A DNA stretch of 64,000 nucleotides from Acidobacteriota bacterium (GTDB lineage Bacteria; Acidobacteriota; Terriglobia; Terriglobales; Acidobacteriaceae). The notes beneath the pieces are model-generated. The model saw only the letters and a program-made list of their open reading frames with translations, searched no databases and was not told the origin of the DNA. Both the position numbers and the translations under genes were made by a program. Below are positions 35,881 to 45,108 of this stretch, in pieces. The stretch is from the NCBI GenBank assembly GCA_003225005.1, contig QIAN01000107.1, forward strand, positions 62,001-126,000. The letters are read 5' to 3'. Each line of letters starts with the position of its first letter. Positions within the stretch are counted from its first letter, which is position 1.

Positions 35881-37077
35881 CTAACGCCACTCAGCCCTAG
35901 CCGGAACGCCTTTCGCCGCCGCAACGACTTTATCCGCGGCGTCTTTCATCGTTTCGGCTACCACGAAGTTGAAGCCTGACTCCATCAGGATTTTCTTGCC
36001 CTCGTTCACGTTCGTGCCCTCGAGCCGGAGCACGACAGGCAGCTTGATGTTTGTTTTTCTCGCCGCCTCAACCACTCCTGTGGCTAAGGTGTCCACGCGC
36101 AGGATGCCGCCGAAAATATTGATCAGCACGGCTCTCACATTCTTGTCGCTCAGCAGGATCTCGAATGCGTGCGCGACCTGCTCGGAGTTAGCGCCCCCGC
36201 CGACATCGAGGAAGTTTGCGGGCATACCGCCGGCATACTTGATGATGTCCATCGTGGCCATGGCCAGACCCGCGCCATTGACCATGCACCCCACGCTTCC
36301 GTCGAGCTTGATGTAGTTCAGACTGTACTTCGAAGCCTCGACCTCGAGCGGGTCTTCTTCAGTAATGTCGCGCAGTTCGCGAAGGTCGGGGTGACGGAAC
36401 AGAGCGTTGTCATCGAAAGTGATTTTGGCGTCGAGAGCGAAGAGTCGGCCGTCGCTGGTGGTGATAAAGGGATTGATCTCAAGCAAGGAGGCGTCGGTGT
36501 CGAGAAAACACTTGTAGAGATTAGTCAGAAACTGTACTGAGGGATGGATCTGCTTCGGCTTGAGGCCGAGTTTGAAGGCTATTTTGCGCGCCTGAAAGGC
36601 TTCCAGGCCCATGCCGGGATCGATATACTCCTTCAATATGGCATCGGGATTTTCTTCCGCGACTTGCTCAATTTCCATGCCTCCAGCCGCAGAGGCCATG
36701 AAAACCGGCTTGCCCTCGGCACGATCTACAAGAACGCCGAGATAAAGTTCCGTTTCTATCGGCAGCGTTTCTTCAATTAACAAGCGGCGCACAATGCGGC
36801 CTTCGGGGCCGGTCTGGTGCGTAACCAATTTCATACCCAGCATCTTCTCGGCGAGATCGCCGGCTTCAGGAACGGATTTTGCGATCTTCACGCCGCCGCC
36901 CTTGCCACGTCCACCGGCATGGATTTGGGCTTTGACCACCACTCCGAGCGCGCCCGAGCTCAGCAACTCTCTGGCGACCGCTTCGGCTTCGTCACGGGAT
37001 TCGGCCATGCCGCCGCGGGGCACGGTCACGCCATATTTCTTAAGAATCGCCTTGCCCTGATACTCATGAATTTTCAT
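35881..37077 (-). CDS. sucC: Succinyl-CoA synthetase beta subunit
   Basis: This 398-residue ATP-grasp protein forms the nucleotide-binding half of the TCA-cycle enzyme that makes ATP or GTP from succinyl-CoA. [58 protein letters not shown] and [19 protein letters not shown] are all diagnostic. Length matches the family. It is the first gene of sucC-sucD-ndk and is divergent from trpD, 133 bases away. Confidence 0.96.
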   Translation of the reverse strand: MKIHEYQGKAILKKYGVTVPRGGMAESRDEAEAVARELLSSGALGVVVKAQIHAGGRGKGGGVKIAKSVPEAGDLAEKMLGMKLVTHQTGPEGRIVRRLLIEETLPIETELYLGVLVDRAEGKPVFMASAAGGMEIEQVAEENPDAILKEYIDPGMGLEAFQARKIAFKLGLKPKQIHPSVQFLTNLYKCFLDTDASLLEINPFITTSDGRLFALDAKITFDDNALFRHPDLRELRDITEEDPLEVEASKYSLNYIKLDGSVGCMVNGAGLAMATMDIIKYAGGMPANFLDVGGGANSEQVAHAFEILLSDKNVRAVLINIFGGILRVDTLATGVVEAARKTNIKLPVVLRLEGTNVNEGKKILMESGFNFVVAETMKDAADKVVAAAKGVPARAEWR

Positions 37078-37210
37078 GATTGCTTTCTCTTCTGCTTAAT
37101 CGGCAGGAATGCGCTTGCAGCTTAGAGCAGCGGGCAGCAAACTCTTGATTTTATAGAAGGGGAACGGATTAGGGCAAACAGACCTTGCTTACCTTACAAT
37201 TCCGACCAGC

Positions 37211-38302
37211 ATGATACTCGACGTACTCCATCGCATCGCCAATCACGGTGAATCGCTCGCTCGCGCTGAGGCCTGCAATCTCATGGCGGAGGTGCTCGCG
37301 GGCAAGTGCTCCAATGCGCAGATCGCCGCGCTGCTCGTGGCACTCCACATGAAGGGCGAGACGGTAGAGGAAATTGTCGGCTTCGCCGAGGCAATTCGCG
37401 CCGCGGCCGCGTCTTTGCCGTTCACGAATCTGGCTGGCGAAGAGGATTCTGAAACTGTTGCCCTAGACGTCAGCGGTACCGGACGCGGCGCGCTGGTCGA
37501 CTCATCGTTGGTCGACACCAGCGGGACAGGCGGCGATGCCAGTGGGACATTCAATATCTCAACCGCCACGGCGTTCGTAACTGCCGGAGCAGGCGTGCGA
37601 GTGGCCAAGCACGGCAATCGCAGCATCAGCTCAAAATGCGGGTCGGCCGATGTCATGGAAGCCCTGGGAGTGAAAATTCAGCTTTCGCCTGAGCGCGCCG
37701 TCCAGTGCCTGCACTCAGTTGGAATCTGCTTTCTGTACGCGCCAGATTTGCATCCAGCCATGAAACAGGTCCAAACAGTGCGCCGGGAATTGCGCATGCG
37801 GACCATGTTTAACTTGCTGGGACCTCTCACCAATCCAGCACGAGCTTCGGGGCAAGTGGTGGGGGTCTATTCGATCGATCTGGTGGAGAAGCTAGCTGAG
37901 GCGCTGAGCATGCTGGGGCTGCGTCGCGCACTGGTTGTACACGGGCTCGACGGTTTGGATGAGATCACCGTCACTGGACCCACGCGCGTGGCCGAAGTTC
38001 GCGAAGGTATCGTGCGAGCTTATGAGGTCACGCCGGAAGAGTTTGGATTCCAATGTGCCCCTCTGGCAGATATTAGCGGCGGCGATGCACCGGAAAATGC
38101 AGAGATTATTCGTGCGGTGTTGAGAGGCAAGAAGTCAGCCCACCGTGATGTTGTTTTGCTCAACTGCGCGGCGGCACTGGTGGCGGCGGGAACAGCAGAC
38201 CACATAGCTGAAGCCGTGCCGCTAGCCACGCACTCGATTGATTCGGGCGCAGCCACGAAGAAGTTGGATGCGCTGGCAAGGTTTACCAATACACGAGGAT
38301 AA
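37211..38302 (+). CDS. trpD: Anthranilate phosphoribosyltransferase
   Basis: The enzyme transfers phosphoribose to anthranilate in tryptophan synthesis. Conserved motifs are [17 protein letters not shown] (PRPP-binding, near 102-118), [21 protein letters not shown], and [31 protein letters not shown]. At 363 residues it is about 20 longer than usual. The extra part is just before the PRPP loop, where [16 protein letters not shown] looks like a partial duplicate of the [11 protein letters not shown] motif. No other trp gene is adjacent. Confidence 0.93.
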   Translation: MILDVLHRIANHGESLARAEACNLMAEVLAGKCSNAQIAALLVALHMKGETVEEIVGFAEAIRAAAASLPFTNLAGEEDSETVALDVSGTGRGALVDSSLVDTSGTGGDASGTFNISTATAFVTAGAGVRVAKHGNRSISSKCGSADVMEALGVKIQLSPERAVQCLHSVGICFLYAPDLHPAMKQVQTVRRELRMRTMFNLLGPLTNPARASGQVVGVYSIDLVEKLAEALSMLGLRRALVVHGLDGLDEITVTGPTRVAEVREGIVRAYEVTPEEFGFQCAPLADISGGDAPENAEIIRAVLRGKKSAHRDVVLLNCAAALVAAGTADHIAEAVPLATHSIDSGAATKKLDALARFTNTRG

Positions 38303-38315
38303 GGAATACCGCTGC

Positions 38316-38490
38316 CATCCTGAGCAAGCGAAGACCGATGCAATCTCTCGCCCGATAGCGATGCCCAGCCTCTCCATGGGGGCTCTTCAATATTCGGGCA
38401 AGGCCGGCGATCAGCCAGTTCGCGTCTGGGAAGAAAGGCCGGCGGGATGGGAGTACGCAGGTCTTTCGTTTGCGCTCAGAATGACAAAAT
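38316..38490. repeat. Degenerate spacer repeat with CTGAGC.AAGCGAAG / CGCTCAGAATGACA ends
   Basis: The left end CATCCTGAGCAAGCGAAGAC and the right end TTTGCGCTCAGAATGACAAA are near-inverted copies of each other. This pairing is a recurring spacer element in many environmental bacterial genomes. It lies between the convergent genes trpD and the beta-CASP metallo-hydrolase and could also form a long stem-loop that ends transcription. Confidence 0.45.
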
Positions 38491-38531
38491 GGGGAGTGAT
38501 TTTTTGTTGAGGGTGAACAACCTGCGGAGAT

Positions 38532-39965
38532 CTACTTCACTTCCGCCTTCTCCAAGTACTGCGCCACTCGCACGTTCCATCCCAAATCCTTTTTCATCAC
38601 GTCACGCAGTTGACCGGAAGCGTCAGGCTCGCCGTGCACCAGATATGTGACCCCGGGCTGGTTGCGGAAAGTGTGCAACCACTCCAATAGTTCCGGCGGA
38701 TCGGCGTGGTCGCTGAACTGTTCGAGCGCTGCGACCTGTGCCCGGATAGGAACAGAATCACCGAACAGCTTCACTTCTGGCGCTTTGCTCTTGATAGTGA
38801 ATCCCCGCGTGCCGGGAGCTTGAAAACCGATGAAAAGAATCAGATTCCTGGGATCGGGCAGGCGCTGTGCCAGGTGGTGCATGATGCGGCCTCCGGTGAC
38901 CATTCCGCTGGAAGAGATGATGATCGAAGGAGATGCAGCTGCGTTGATCTTCTTGGATTCTTCGGGAGTTGACGCGAAAGTGAAGCCTGGCCAATTCAGC
39001 GGGGATCCGTGCTGCTGAATCAAATTGCGAGTGTCGTCGCTGTATTCTTCGGTATGTTTCAAGAAAATCTGGACAGCCTTGATGGCCATGGGGCTATCGC
39101 AGAAGACGGGCAATCGCGGCATCTGGCCCGACTCCATAAGATGCTTGAGGATGAACAGCAATTTCTGGGTACGCTCAATGGCGAACGCGGGCACGACAAC
39201 ACTTCCGCCACGCTTGGCTGCGGCCGTAATCAGGGCAGCCAGTTCCGGCAGCGGATCTTGCGTGGGATGCAGCCGGTTTCCGTAAGTTGACTCCATCACC
39301 AAGAGGTCTGCCGTTTCGCCTTCCATTGGGCCGGAGTGCACGACTTTTCCTGGCGCGATGGTTTGGTTGCGGACGCGGCCAATGTCACCAGTGAACAGCA
39401 GCCTGCGGGTCTGACCAGCCGTCTGGAGCGTGATTTCAGCCATGCATGAACCCAGAATGTGCGCAGCGCGAACAAAGCGGAAAGAAAGCTCGGGTGAGAC
39501 TTGCGCCGTCTGCTCGACATTCACCGGCTTGAAGTTTCTGAGTGAGTCTTGCGCTTCCTCGAGCGTATAGAGCGGGAGGGCTGGGTAGTGTTTCGATTTG
39601 TTCGTCTTGTTGTAGAACGCAGCATCTTCTTCCTGTAGGTGGCCGGAGTCGGGCAGAATGATGCCGCATAAATCAATCGTCGGCGGCGTAGCATAGATGG
39701 GCCCGCGAAAACCTGCCTTCACCAGGCGCGGAATCCAGCCACAATGGTCGAGGTGTGCATGGGTAAGAATGACGGCGTCAATCTCTTTGGCCGGGACCGG
39801 CAGGTCCCGCCAGTTGCGCTCGCGCCATTCCTTCTGCCCCTGAAAAAGGCCGCAGTCGACGAGTACCTGCAAGCCGCTCGAACTGGAAAGCTCTGCTGAG
39901 GTATTGATGAGATGCTTCGACCCGGTAACAGTGCCGGCAGCGCCGAGGAATTGGATGTAGGCCAA
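38532..39965 (-). CDS. Beta-CASP metallo-beta-lactamase-fold hydrolase (RNA-processing exonuclease family)
   Basis: The 477-residue protein begins IQFLGAAGTVTGSKHLI and has the zinc motif HAHLDHCGWIPRL at about 69-81, then a LLFTGDIGRVRN segment, MESTYGNRLH, and the beta-CASP insert with SSGMVTGGRIMHHL. The C-terminal KSKAPEVKLFGDSVPI...HADPPELLEWL and VHGEPDASGQLRD close the active site. This is the YsgA/CPSF73-like group, which includes RNases. There is no extra RNA-binding domain. Start at ATG with GGAGGA before it. Confidence 0.88.
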   Translation of the reverse strand: MAYIQFLGAAGTVTGSKHLINTSAELSSSSGLQVLVDCGLFQGQKEWRERNWRDLPVPAKEIDAVILTHAHLDHCGWIPRLVKAGFRGPIYATPPTIDLCGIILPDSGHLQEEDAAFYNKTNKSKHYPALPLYTLEEAQDSLRNFKPVNVEQTAQVSPELSFRFVRAAHILGSCMAEITLQTAGQTRRLLFTGDIGRVRNQTIAPGKVVHSGPMEGETADLLVMESTYGNRLHPTQDPLPELAALITAAAKRGGSVVVPAFAIERTQKLLFILKHLMESGQMPRLPVFCDSPMAIKAVQIFLKHTEEYSDDTRNLIQQHGSPLNWPGFTFASTPEESKKINAAASPSIIISSSGMVTGGRIMHHLAQRLPDPRNLILFIGFQAPGTRGFTIKSKAPEVKLFGDSVPIRAQVAALEQFSDHADPPELLEWLHTFRNQPGVTYLVHGEPDASGQLRDVMKKDLGWNVRVAQYLEKAEVK

Positions 39966-40049
39966 CGAATCCTCCTAACTCAAATAAAATCCGTCAAACA
40001 CCCATTGCAGCGGCGCGATGACAAGCTCTAAGAACCACGATTGAAAAAA

Positions 40050-41777
40050 TTACTTCGAATCTTCTGCCTGAATTTTGAAAGTATTATTCGTGGTATCGCT
40101 TTCCGGGATGCTGCTGTCGTTGACAACAGCTTCCCGAGGTGCCGCCGGAACTTCCATACGGATCACGCCCTTGTTCTTTCCACGCACCTCCAGCCGTTTG
40201 GTAACTTCGCCACCGAATCTTACGGTGACTGGCACTTCGGCTCCTGCACCTCCCAAATTTTCCACCGTGACGGTGACCATGTAGCCTTCGGTCAGCATTT
40301 TTCGCGGGAAAGCCGACGCGACGCGAAAATCAGGCAAGCCACGATCGCGATAGACCCAATCATCGAAAAACCATTCCAGATCACGCTGGGTCTGCGCCGC
40401 AATCAATCGAGGCAAGTAAGAAGGCTCTTTGTCCTGCTCGGGATGATACCCGGCCAATGCTTTCTTGAGCGCCGGTTCCCCGACCATATCCCGAAGCATC
40501 CACCAGACGTACATTGCCTTGCCACGGTACAACTCTTCACTCGCGGTATTGAGCAGCGAATGATCTGTTGCATCTTCAGACCTCGGAGCGAAATCCGGTC
40601 TTTCGGCGTCCAAGAATGCCGAGCGGTGTAGACCCATGTAGTCAAGCGCGGTCTGCCGCCCACTTGTCTGTTCCAGATAAAGAGCTTGCATGAAATGTGC
40701 GAGGCCTTCGTGGATCCACGGACGCGGCGAGGTAAACGCGGCGTGAGTCAAAGCATGCGCCAGCGAAATCTGCGCCAGCTTAAGATCGTCTCCCAGAGGT
40801 GTCAGCAGCAGATTGCCGCTCTCGAACGGAACTGCTGCGCTGCCGGGTAACTCGACCACTTGGGCTTCGGCTCGCGGCGGACCGAACCAGTTGGTAATGA
40901 GAGGAAGAACTTTGTCTGTGGCTTCGGCATAGCGCTCGGCTATCGATTTGTGCTCGGTCAGGCAATGAATCCTAACTATCCCGCGATTCAGTAGCGAATA
41001 GCTTGCAATGACAAAAGCCGGGATGGTTTGGCCCAGCGGTTGGAATGCACACTCGGCGCCGACCAACTGGCCTTGCCCTTCCGGCGGAGAAGTTCTTCTA
41101 CAGCCCGCCGTGTTAAGAATGATTTCCGGTGGCGCTCCGACACTCTCGCGCAGCACGTTTACGTGCAACTGCACCTGAGAGTCGGCTTCGCGACGCTTCC
41201 ACCGTCCAAGCGTATCGAACATGCTGTTACCGTCCGAGAGATTTGCGGCTTCTGTGGCTATTGGATACCAGGCGACGTACCCCGCACCGCGCACTGCGGT
41301 GAATTTGGAGCTGATCTGGTCCCAGTCCGTTGTGCGGGCTGCGGCTTCGGGCGTGCCGATGCGCGTGAGCCTTGTTGTATTGAGCGGGACGACGCCTTCA
41401 TAGGCGATCTCCAACTCAAATGTGCCCTTGGGCACGACGACCTGAGGCAAGCTCACAATCGCTTCTGACAACGCTCCGGTGTGATCCAAGTCGGAAGTAT
41501 AGATTTGCGACACAAACTGGAGCGGCTTTTCTCCGGCCTTGACAGAACGCCAGTCCAGTGAAGAAGAAATCTGCAGGATTGCGGTTTTCTGCGGCTGGCT
41601 TGAATCGTTCCGCAGCGCGACTCTGCCGCGGACTGCAAGCCGATGCTGCTCCGGTTCAACTTGAACGTTGAGATCGTAGTTGGCGAATGCAAAGGCCTCG
41701 CGCTCCAGGGAGAAAGCACTCACCACAGAGACACAGAGGGCACCGAGGAAGCAAAAGTGCACGACTCGAAAATTCAT
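40050..41777 (-). CDS. Secreted M1-like metallopeptidase with altered catalytic motif
   Basis: The 575-residue protein has a signal peptide (MNFRVVHFCFLGALCVSVVSA), an N-terminal beta domain (YDLNVQVEPEQHRLAVRGRV), a peptidase-like middle part, and a C-terminal beta-sandwich (VTVTVENLGGAGAEVPVTVRFGG). The middle has HALTHAAFTSPRPWIHEG where M1 enzymes have HExxH and a downstream xNEGFA: the histidines and second glutamate are kept but the catalytic Glu of HExxH is Ala, and the spacing to the next Glu is 11, not 18. So it is probably inactive as a standard aminopeptidase or a variant family. Part of the signal peptide is encoded by a spacer repeat. Its start overlaps rlmB's stop. Confidence 0.75.
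   Translation of the reverse strand: MNFRVVHFCFLGALCVSVVSAFSLEREAFAFANYDLNVQVEPEQHRLAVRGRVALRNDSSQPQKTAILQISSSLDWRSVKAGEKPLQFVSQIYTSDLDHTGALSEAIVSLPQVVVPKGTFELEIAYEGVVPLNTTRLTRIGTPEAAARTTDWDQISSKFTAVRGAGYVAWYPIATEAANLSDGNSMFDTLGRWKRREADSQVQLHVNVLRESVGAPPEIILNTAGCRRTSPPEGQGQLVGAECAFQPLGQTIPAFVIASYSLLNRGIVRIHCLTEHKSIAERYAEATDKVLPLITNWFGPPRAEAQVVELPGSAAVPFESGNLLLTPLGDDLKLAQISLAHALTHAAFTSPRPWIHEGLAHFMQALYLEQTSGRQTALDYMGLHRSAFLDAERPDFAPRSEDATDHSLLNTASEELYRGKAMYVWWMLRDMVGEPALKKALAGYHPEQDKEPSYLPRLIAAQTQRDLEWFFDDWVYRDRGLPDFRVASAFPRKMLTEGYMVTVTVENLGGAGAEVPVTVRFGGEVTKRLEVRGKNKGVIRMEVPAAPREAVVNDSSIPESDTTNNTFKIQAEDSK
41716..41750 (-). repeat. CCTCTGTGTCTCTGTGGTG repeat overlapping a signal-peptide coding region
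   Basis: On the minus strand the stretch reads TTCCTCGGTGCCCTCTGTG followed by TCTCTGTGGTGAGTG. It has the CCTCTGTG-type unit that recurs in spacers of many environmental bacteria. Here it is translated as FLGALCVSVVSA, the hydrophobic core of the signal peptide of the M1-like gene. Confidence 0.6.
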
Positions 41778-42526
41778 TTCTCACCCGAGGAATTTTCGCG
41801 GGCGCGCCTTTGCCTCACGATTTCATAAAGCACTACCGCTGCGGCTACGGAGACATTCAGAGACGATACTTTGCCGAGCATGGGAATCGAAACCAGAAAA
41901 TCGCACTTCCTCTTCACCAAATCATGCAACCCTTTACCTTCCGCGCCCAGAACCAGCGCACAATCCATGTTGTAATCGAGCGCGTCATAGGTCTGAGAAC
42001 CGCGCTCGTCGAGACCGACAGTCCAGAGGTTGCGCTCTTTCAACTCTTCCACCGTGCGCGCGATGTTGGTTACTCTCGCAATCGGCAGATGTTCGCTTGC
42101 ACCTGCCGACGCTTTGGTGACGGTTCCCGTGACGCTTGCGGCGCGGCGCTCTGGGATCACGATGCCGTCCGCGCCGGCTGCATCTGCGGTGCGGAGGATT
42201 GCTCCCAGGTTGTGCGGGTCTTCGACGCCGTCGAGTACCACGATGAGGGAGTATTGTCCTCGCTTGGCTCCGACGACGTCATCGAGATCACTGTATTGCT
42301 TCGCGGATGTGACCGCTACGACGCCTTGATGCGCGGAATTGCCGACCATGCGGTCCAACTCAGTTCGTTGCAGGAAGCGCATGGGCACAGCGAGTCGGCG
42401 GCAGTCTTCGATTAGACGCTGCAGGCGTAGGTCGTGACGCTCCTTGGCCATGCCAACCCACTCGAAAGCGCGTCCGCGGGCCTTGAGAGCTTCGGAGACG
42501 GCGTTGATTCCGTAGATGTAATGCAT
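41774..42526 (-). CDS. rlmB: 23S rRNA 2'-O-methyltransferase, RlmB/TrmH family
   Basis: The 250-residue SPOUT-fold enzyme uses S-adenosylmethionine to methylate a ribose in rRNA, most probably Gm2251. It has an N-terminal substrate-binding domain (YIYGINAVSEALKARG) and the three SpoU motifs: DPHNLGAILRTADAAG, LVLGAEGKGLHDLV and IPMLGKVSSLNVSVAAAVVLYE. The knot-forming C-terminus is complete. TrmH-family members are easily confused, so the exact target nucleotide is inferred. The stop overlaps the start of the next gene by 4 bases. Confidence 0.9.
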   Translation of the reverse strand: MHYIYGINAVSEALKARGRAFEWVGMAKERHDLRLQRLIEDCRRLAVPMRFLQRTELDRMVGNSAHQGVVAVTSAKQYSDLDDVVGAKRGQYSLIVVLDGVEDPHNLGAILRTADAAGADGIVIPERRAASVTGTVTKASAGASEHLPIARVTNIARTVEELKERNLWTVGLDERGSQTYDALDYNMDCALVLGAEGKGLHDLVKRKCDFLVSIPMLGKVSSLNVSVAAAVVLYEIVRQRRARENSSGEK

Positions 42527-42565
42527 GGAATATTCAGTGTACCGAAAGGTGAGGGAGGGATACGT

Positions 42566-43264
42566 TCAGCGGGATTGACGCTCCAGAATGTCCACAATTT
42601 CGCCGGGCTCGGGACGCTCAGTGTAATCCTCATTCGCGGAGGCGTAGAGTACGGTTCTGTCGTGTTCGAGGATGTAAGTTGCCGGAATCGGCAGTTCCCA
42701 AGTTTCATCGCCATTGGCAAACGGAAGGTTGACGAAGGCGTGGCGATAGATCGCTTGTTGTTCATCATTTACGTGGTGGGTCAGGCGGAACTGGCGCGCC
42801 ACTTTGTTGCCCGAATCCGAGAGCAAAGGAAAACACAGTTTGTGTTGGTCGTGCATGAAGAAGGATTGCTTGACCGTTTGCGGCGAGATAGCTACGAACG
42901 ATGCTCCCCATCCAGCCATCTGCGCCAGCGCAATATTCATGGCTTCCATTTGTCCGACGCAGAAGGGGCACCAACGTCCGCGGATGAAGGAGATAACGAG
43001 ACGTCCTTTGGCGAGCAAGTTAGCCGAAGAAACCATCTTGCCGTTGTGATCTGGAAGTTCGAATTCCGCTGCCTTTTCCCCGATGCGCAGGATGTTGTCG
43101 GCAGAACGACGCTGTTTTAATTCTGCGACAGCTCGTTCGTGAATGGCCTGCGTTTCCGGCGGAACGTATTTCGCAATCAGTTCCTTGCGCTGGGCGAGAA
43201 TGTCGCGGAGTGGCCGCGTGTCCGTGCCTAGAGCGGATTCTTCAACGGAGCGCCATTTCATCAT
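42566..43264 (-). CDS. Peroxiredoxin-like (AhpC/TSA family) protein
   Basis: From the ATG used the protein is 232 residues. Residues from about 65 onward form a thioredoxin-fold domain (IGEKAAEFELPDHNGKMV, LVISFIRGRWCPFCVGQME). The RWCPFC pair matches the C-x2-C of redoxins where the peroxidatic Cys lies, and IPATYILEHDRTVLYA fits the C-terminal strands. The N-terminal part is helical and unlike typical AhpC; this layout is common in the acidobacterial and mycobacterial AhpC/TSA variants. The upstream frame is open to 43318. It probably reduces peroxides. Confidence 0.8.
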   Translation of the reverse strand: MMKWRSVEESALGTDTRPLRDILAQRKELIAKYVPPETQAIHERAVAELKQRRSADNILRIGEKAAEFELPDHNGKMVSSANLLAKGRLVISFIRGRWCPFCVGQMEAMNIALAQMAGWGASFVAISPQTVKQSFFMHDQHKLCFPLLSDSGNKVARQFRLTHHVNDEQQAIYRHAFVNLPFANGDETWELPIPATYILEHDRTVLYASANEDYTERPEPGEIVDILERQSR

Positions 43265-43328
43265 GATGGACAGAGCACGGGAGAAGGGTTCAGCCGAGCC
43301 TCCGGCACGGTTTACCAATTTGTGAGAT

Positions 43329-43353
43329 TACCCGCCGCTGAAGTGGCGGGCTA
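43329..43353. repeat. CCCGCC-GCTGAAGT-GGCGGG hairpin repeat
   Basis: A 6-base perfect stem (43331-43336 and 43345-43350) around GCTGAAGT, with flanking TTA and CTA. This is a spacer hairpin that is frequent in acidobacterial genomes. It lies between ffh and the peroxiredoxin gene and may end or weaken transcription from ffh, although no T run follows. Confidence 0.55.
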
Positions 43354-43422
43354 CTCTCAATCGTCCTTCCAGGACGAACTACGCTTCATGACGAACTACG
43401 AATTGCCATTTGCCCACGCATT

Positions 43423-44781
43423 CTACATTCCTGGCAGCTTCATCCCAGCGAGACGGCGTGCGAAGCTGGGTTTGCCCATCTGCTTGAACATCTTTTTCAT
43501 TTGGGCATACTGACGAAGAAGATTGTTTACTTCCTGAACGCTGGTGCCGGAGCCGCGGGCGATGCGCTTGCGGCGGCTGCCGTTGATTACTTCGTGGTGA
43601 TTGCGCTCGTGCATGGTCATCGAACTGATAATGGCCTCGACACGGTTGATTTGTTTTTCGTCGACGTTGTCAGCGGCTTTCTGCAAGCCGGAAAATGGTC
43701 CGATGCTGGGAAGCATACCGATCAGGCTCTTCATCGATCCCATCTTCTTAACCTGGCGAAGCTGGTCGCGGAAATCCTCCAGTGAGAAGCCATCACCGGT
43801 GAGGGCCTTGGTGGCCATCTCCTCGGCTTTTTTCTTGTCGATCTGCTGCTCCGCCCGCTCGATGAGTGAAAGAATGTCGCCCATGCCGAGAATGCGCGAA
43901 ACGATACGGTCGGGATGGAACGGCTCCAGCGCGTCGTACTTTTCGCCCACGCCAATGAACTTGATGGGCTGCCCGGTCACCTGACGAATGGAAAGGGCCG
44001 CGCCACCGCGGGCGTCGCCGTCCATCTTGGTGAGCACCACGCCGGTGAGTGAGAGCCTCTTGTGGAACTCGTCGGCGGAGCGGACCGCGTCCTGGCCCGT
44101 CATGGCGTCGGCGACGAACAAAATTTCTGACGGATTCAGCAGCTTCTTCAGCGACTGCATCTCTTCCATGAGTTGATCGTCGATGTGGAGGCGGCCGGCG
44201 GTGTCGACGATCAGCACGTCGCATCCGGAAACCACTGCCTCACGGCGCGCTTCTTTGACCAGCCGCTCCACCGTCGCCGTGTTCGCTTCACCGGCCTCAC
44301 CTTCGTAGATGTTTGATTTGACGGCCTGCGCCACAATTTTCAGTTGTTCGCGTGCAGCGGGACGGTACACGTCCACTGAAACCAGCAGCGGACGATGTCC
44401 GCCATTCTTCAGCCAGTGCGCCAGCTTGCCCGAGGTTGTGGTCTTGCCGGAACCCTGGAGTCCGGCCATCAGGATCACGGTAGGCGGCTGCGAGGCAAAT
44501 TTTATCCGCGCGGTGTCGTGTCCGAGCGTCTCGACCAGTTCGTCGCGGACGATCTTGATGACCTGCTCGCCGGGCGATAGAGCAGTGAGAACTTCCTGGC
44601 CGACAGCTTTGGCCTGAATGCGGTCGATCAGCTCCTTGACGACTTTGAAGTTGACGTCGGCTTCCAGCAGCGCCAGCCGAATCTCGCGCAGCGCCTCCGC
44701 AATGTTCTCTTCGGAGAGCTTGGCTTGTCCGCGAAGGCTCTTGAACGCTCGCTGCAGTTTTTCTTGAAGATTCTCGAACAT
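43423..44781 (-). CDS. ffh: Signal recognition particle protein Ffh
   Basis: The 452-residue GTPase binds signal sequences on nascent chains and 4.5S RNA. The N domain starts MFENLQEKLQRAFKSLRG. The G domain has GLQGSGKTTTSGKLA, DTAGRLHIDDQLMEE, TKMDGDARGGAALS and GVGEKYDALEPF. The Met-rich M domain has GSMKSLIGMLP, RIARGSGTSVQEVNNLL and MKKMFKQMG. Length and domain order are normal. It is preceded by about 330 bases without a gene, which should hold its promoter. Confidence 0.97.
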   Translation of the reverse strand: MFENLQEKLQRAFKSLRGQAKLSEENIAEALREIRLALLEADVNFKVVKELIDRIQAKAVGQEVLTALSPGEQVIKIVRDELVETLGHDTARIKFASQPPTVILMAGLQGSGKTTTSGKLAHWLKNGGHRPLLVSVDVYRPAAREQLKIVAQAVKSNIYEGEAGEANTATVERLVKEARREAVVSGCDVLIVDTAGRLHIDDQLMEEMQSLKKLLNPSEILFVADAMTGQDAVRSADEFHKRLSLTGVVLTKMDGDARGGAALSIRQVTGQPIKFIGVGEKYDALEPFHPDRIVSRILGMGDILSLIERAEQQIDKKKAEEMATKALTGDGFSLEDFRDQLRQVKKMGSMKSLIGMLPSIGPFSGLQKAADNVDEKQINRVEAIISSMTMHERNHHEVINGSRRKRIARGSGTSVQEVNNLLRQYAQMKKMFKQMGKPSFARRLAGMKLPGM

Positions 44782-45108
44782 AGCCTTTTCAGAGTGTATA
44801 TTACCAGCGGTCGGTTAAGAATCATCGGTCCCGAAGATGCCTGCATGCACGATACCGTCTGCTTGCAGGAGAGAAAGACGGGACTGCTCGAGTCAGGGGT
44901 GAGACTTCACGATCAATTCTGCCATCTCACTGTTGGCTGCGGAGACAGGAAGATCGAGGAATCGGCATCTGATTTTTTATGTGTCTTTGCCAGGCCCGGA
45001 TCCGACTCCAAAGAGAAGGACTGAACCTATTTTGCTACGGATCGAATCTGAATGTTTGTCCATCCAGAAGGAGTACTTTGAAGAATGTTGGGACGACCTG
45101 AACTGTGT
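44782..45108. other. Intergenic region upstream of ffh
   Basis: About 327 bases with no gene that I can support. I looked for the 4.5S/SRP RNA core (GGAA tetraloop and asymmetric loop) because it sometimes neighbours ffh and did not find it. A TAATATACAC stretch 15-25 bases before ffh on the minus strand could be a -10 region. Confidence 0.4.

Noticed and set aside
44782-45108. Possible 4.5S (SRP) RNA beside ffh
   Set aside because: The conserved GGAA-capped helix and symmetric loop could not be found on either strand.
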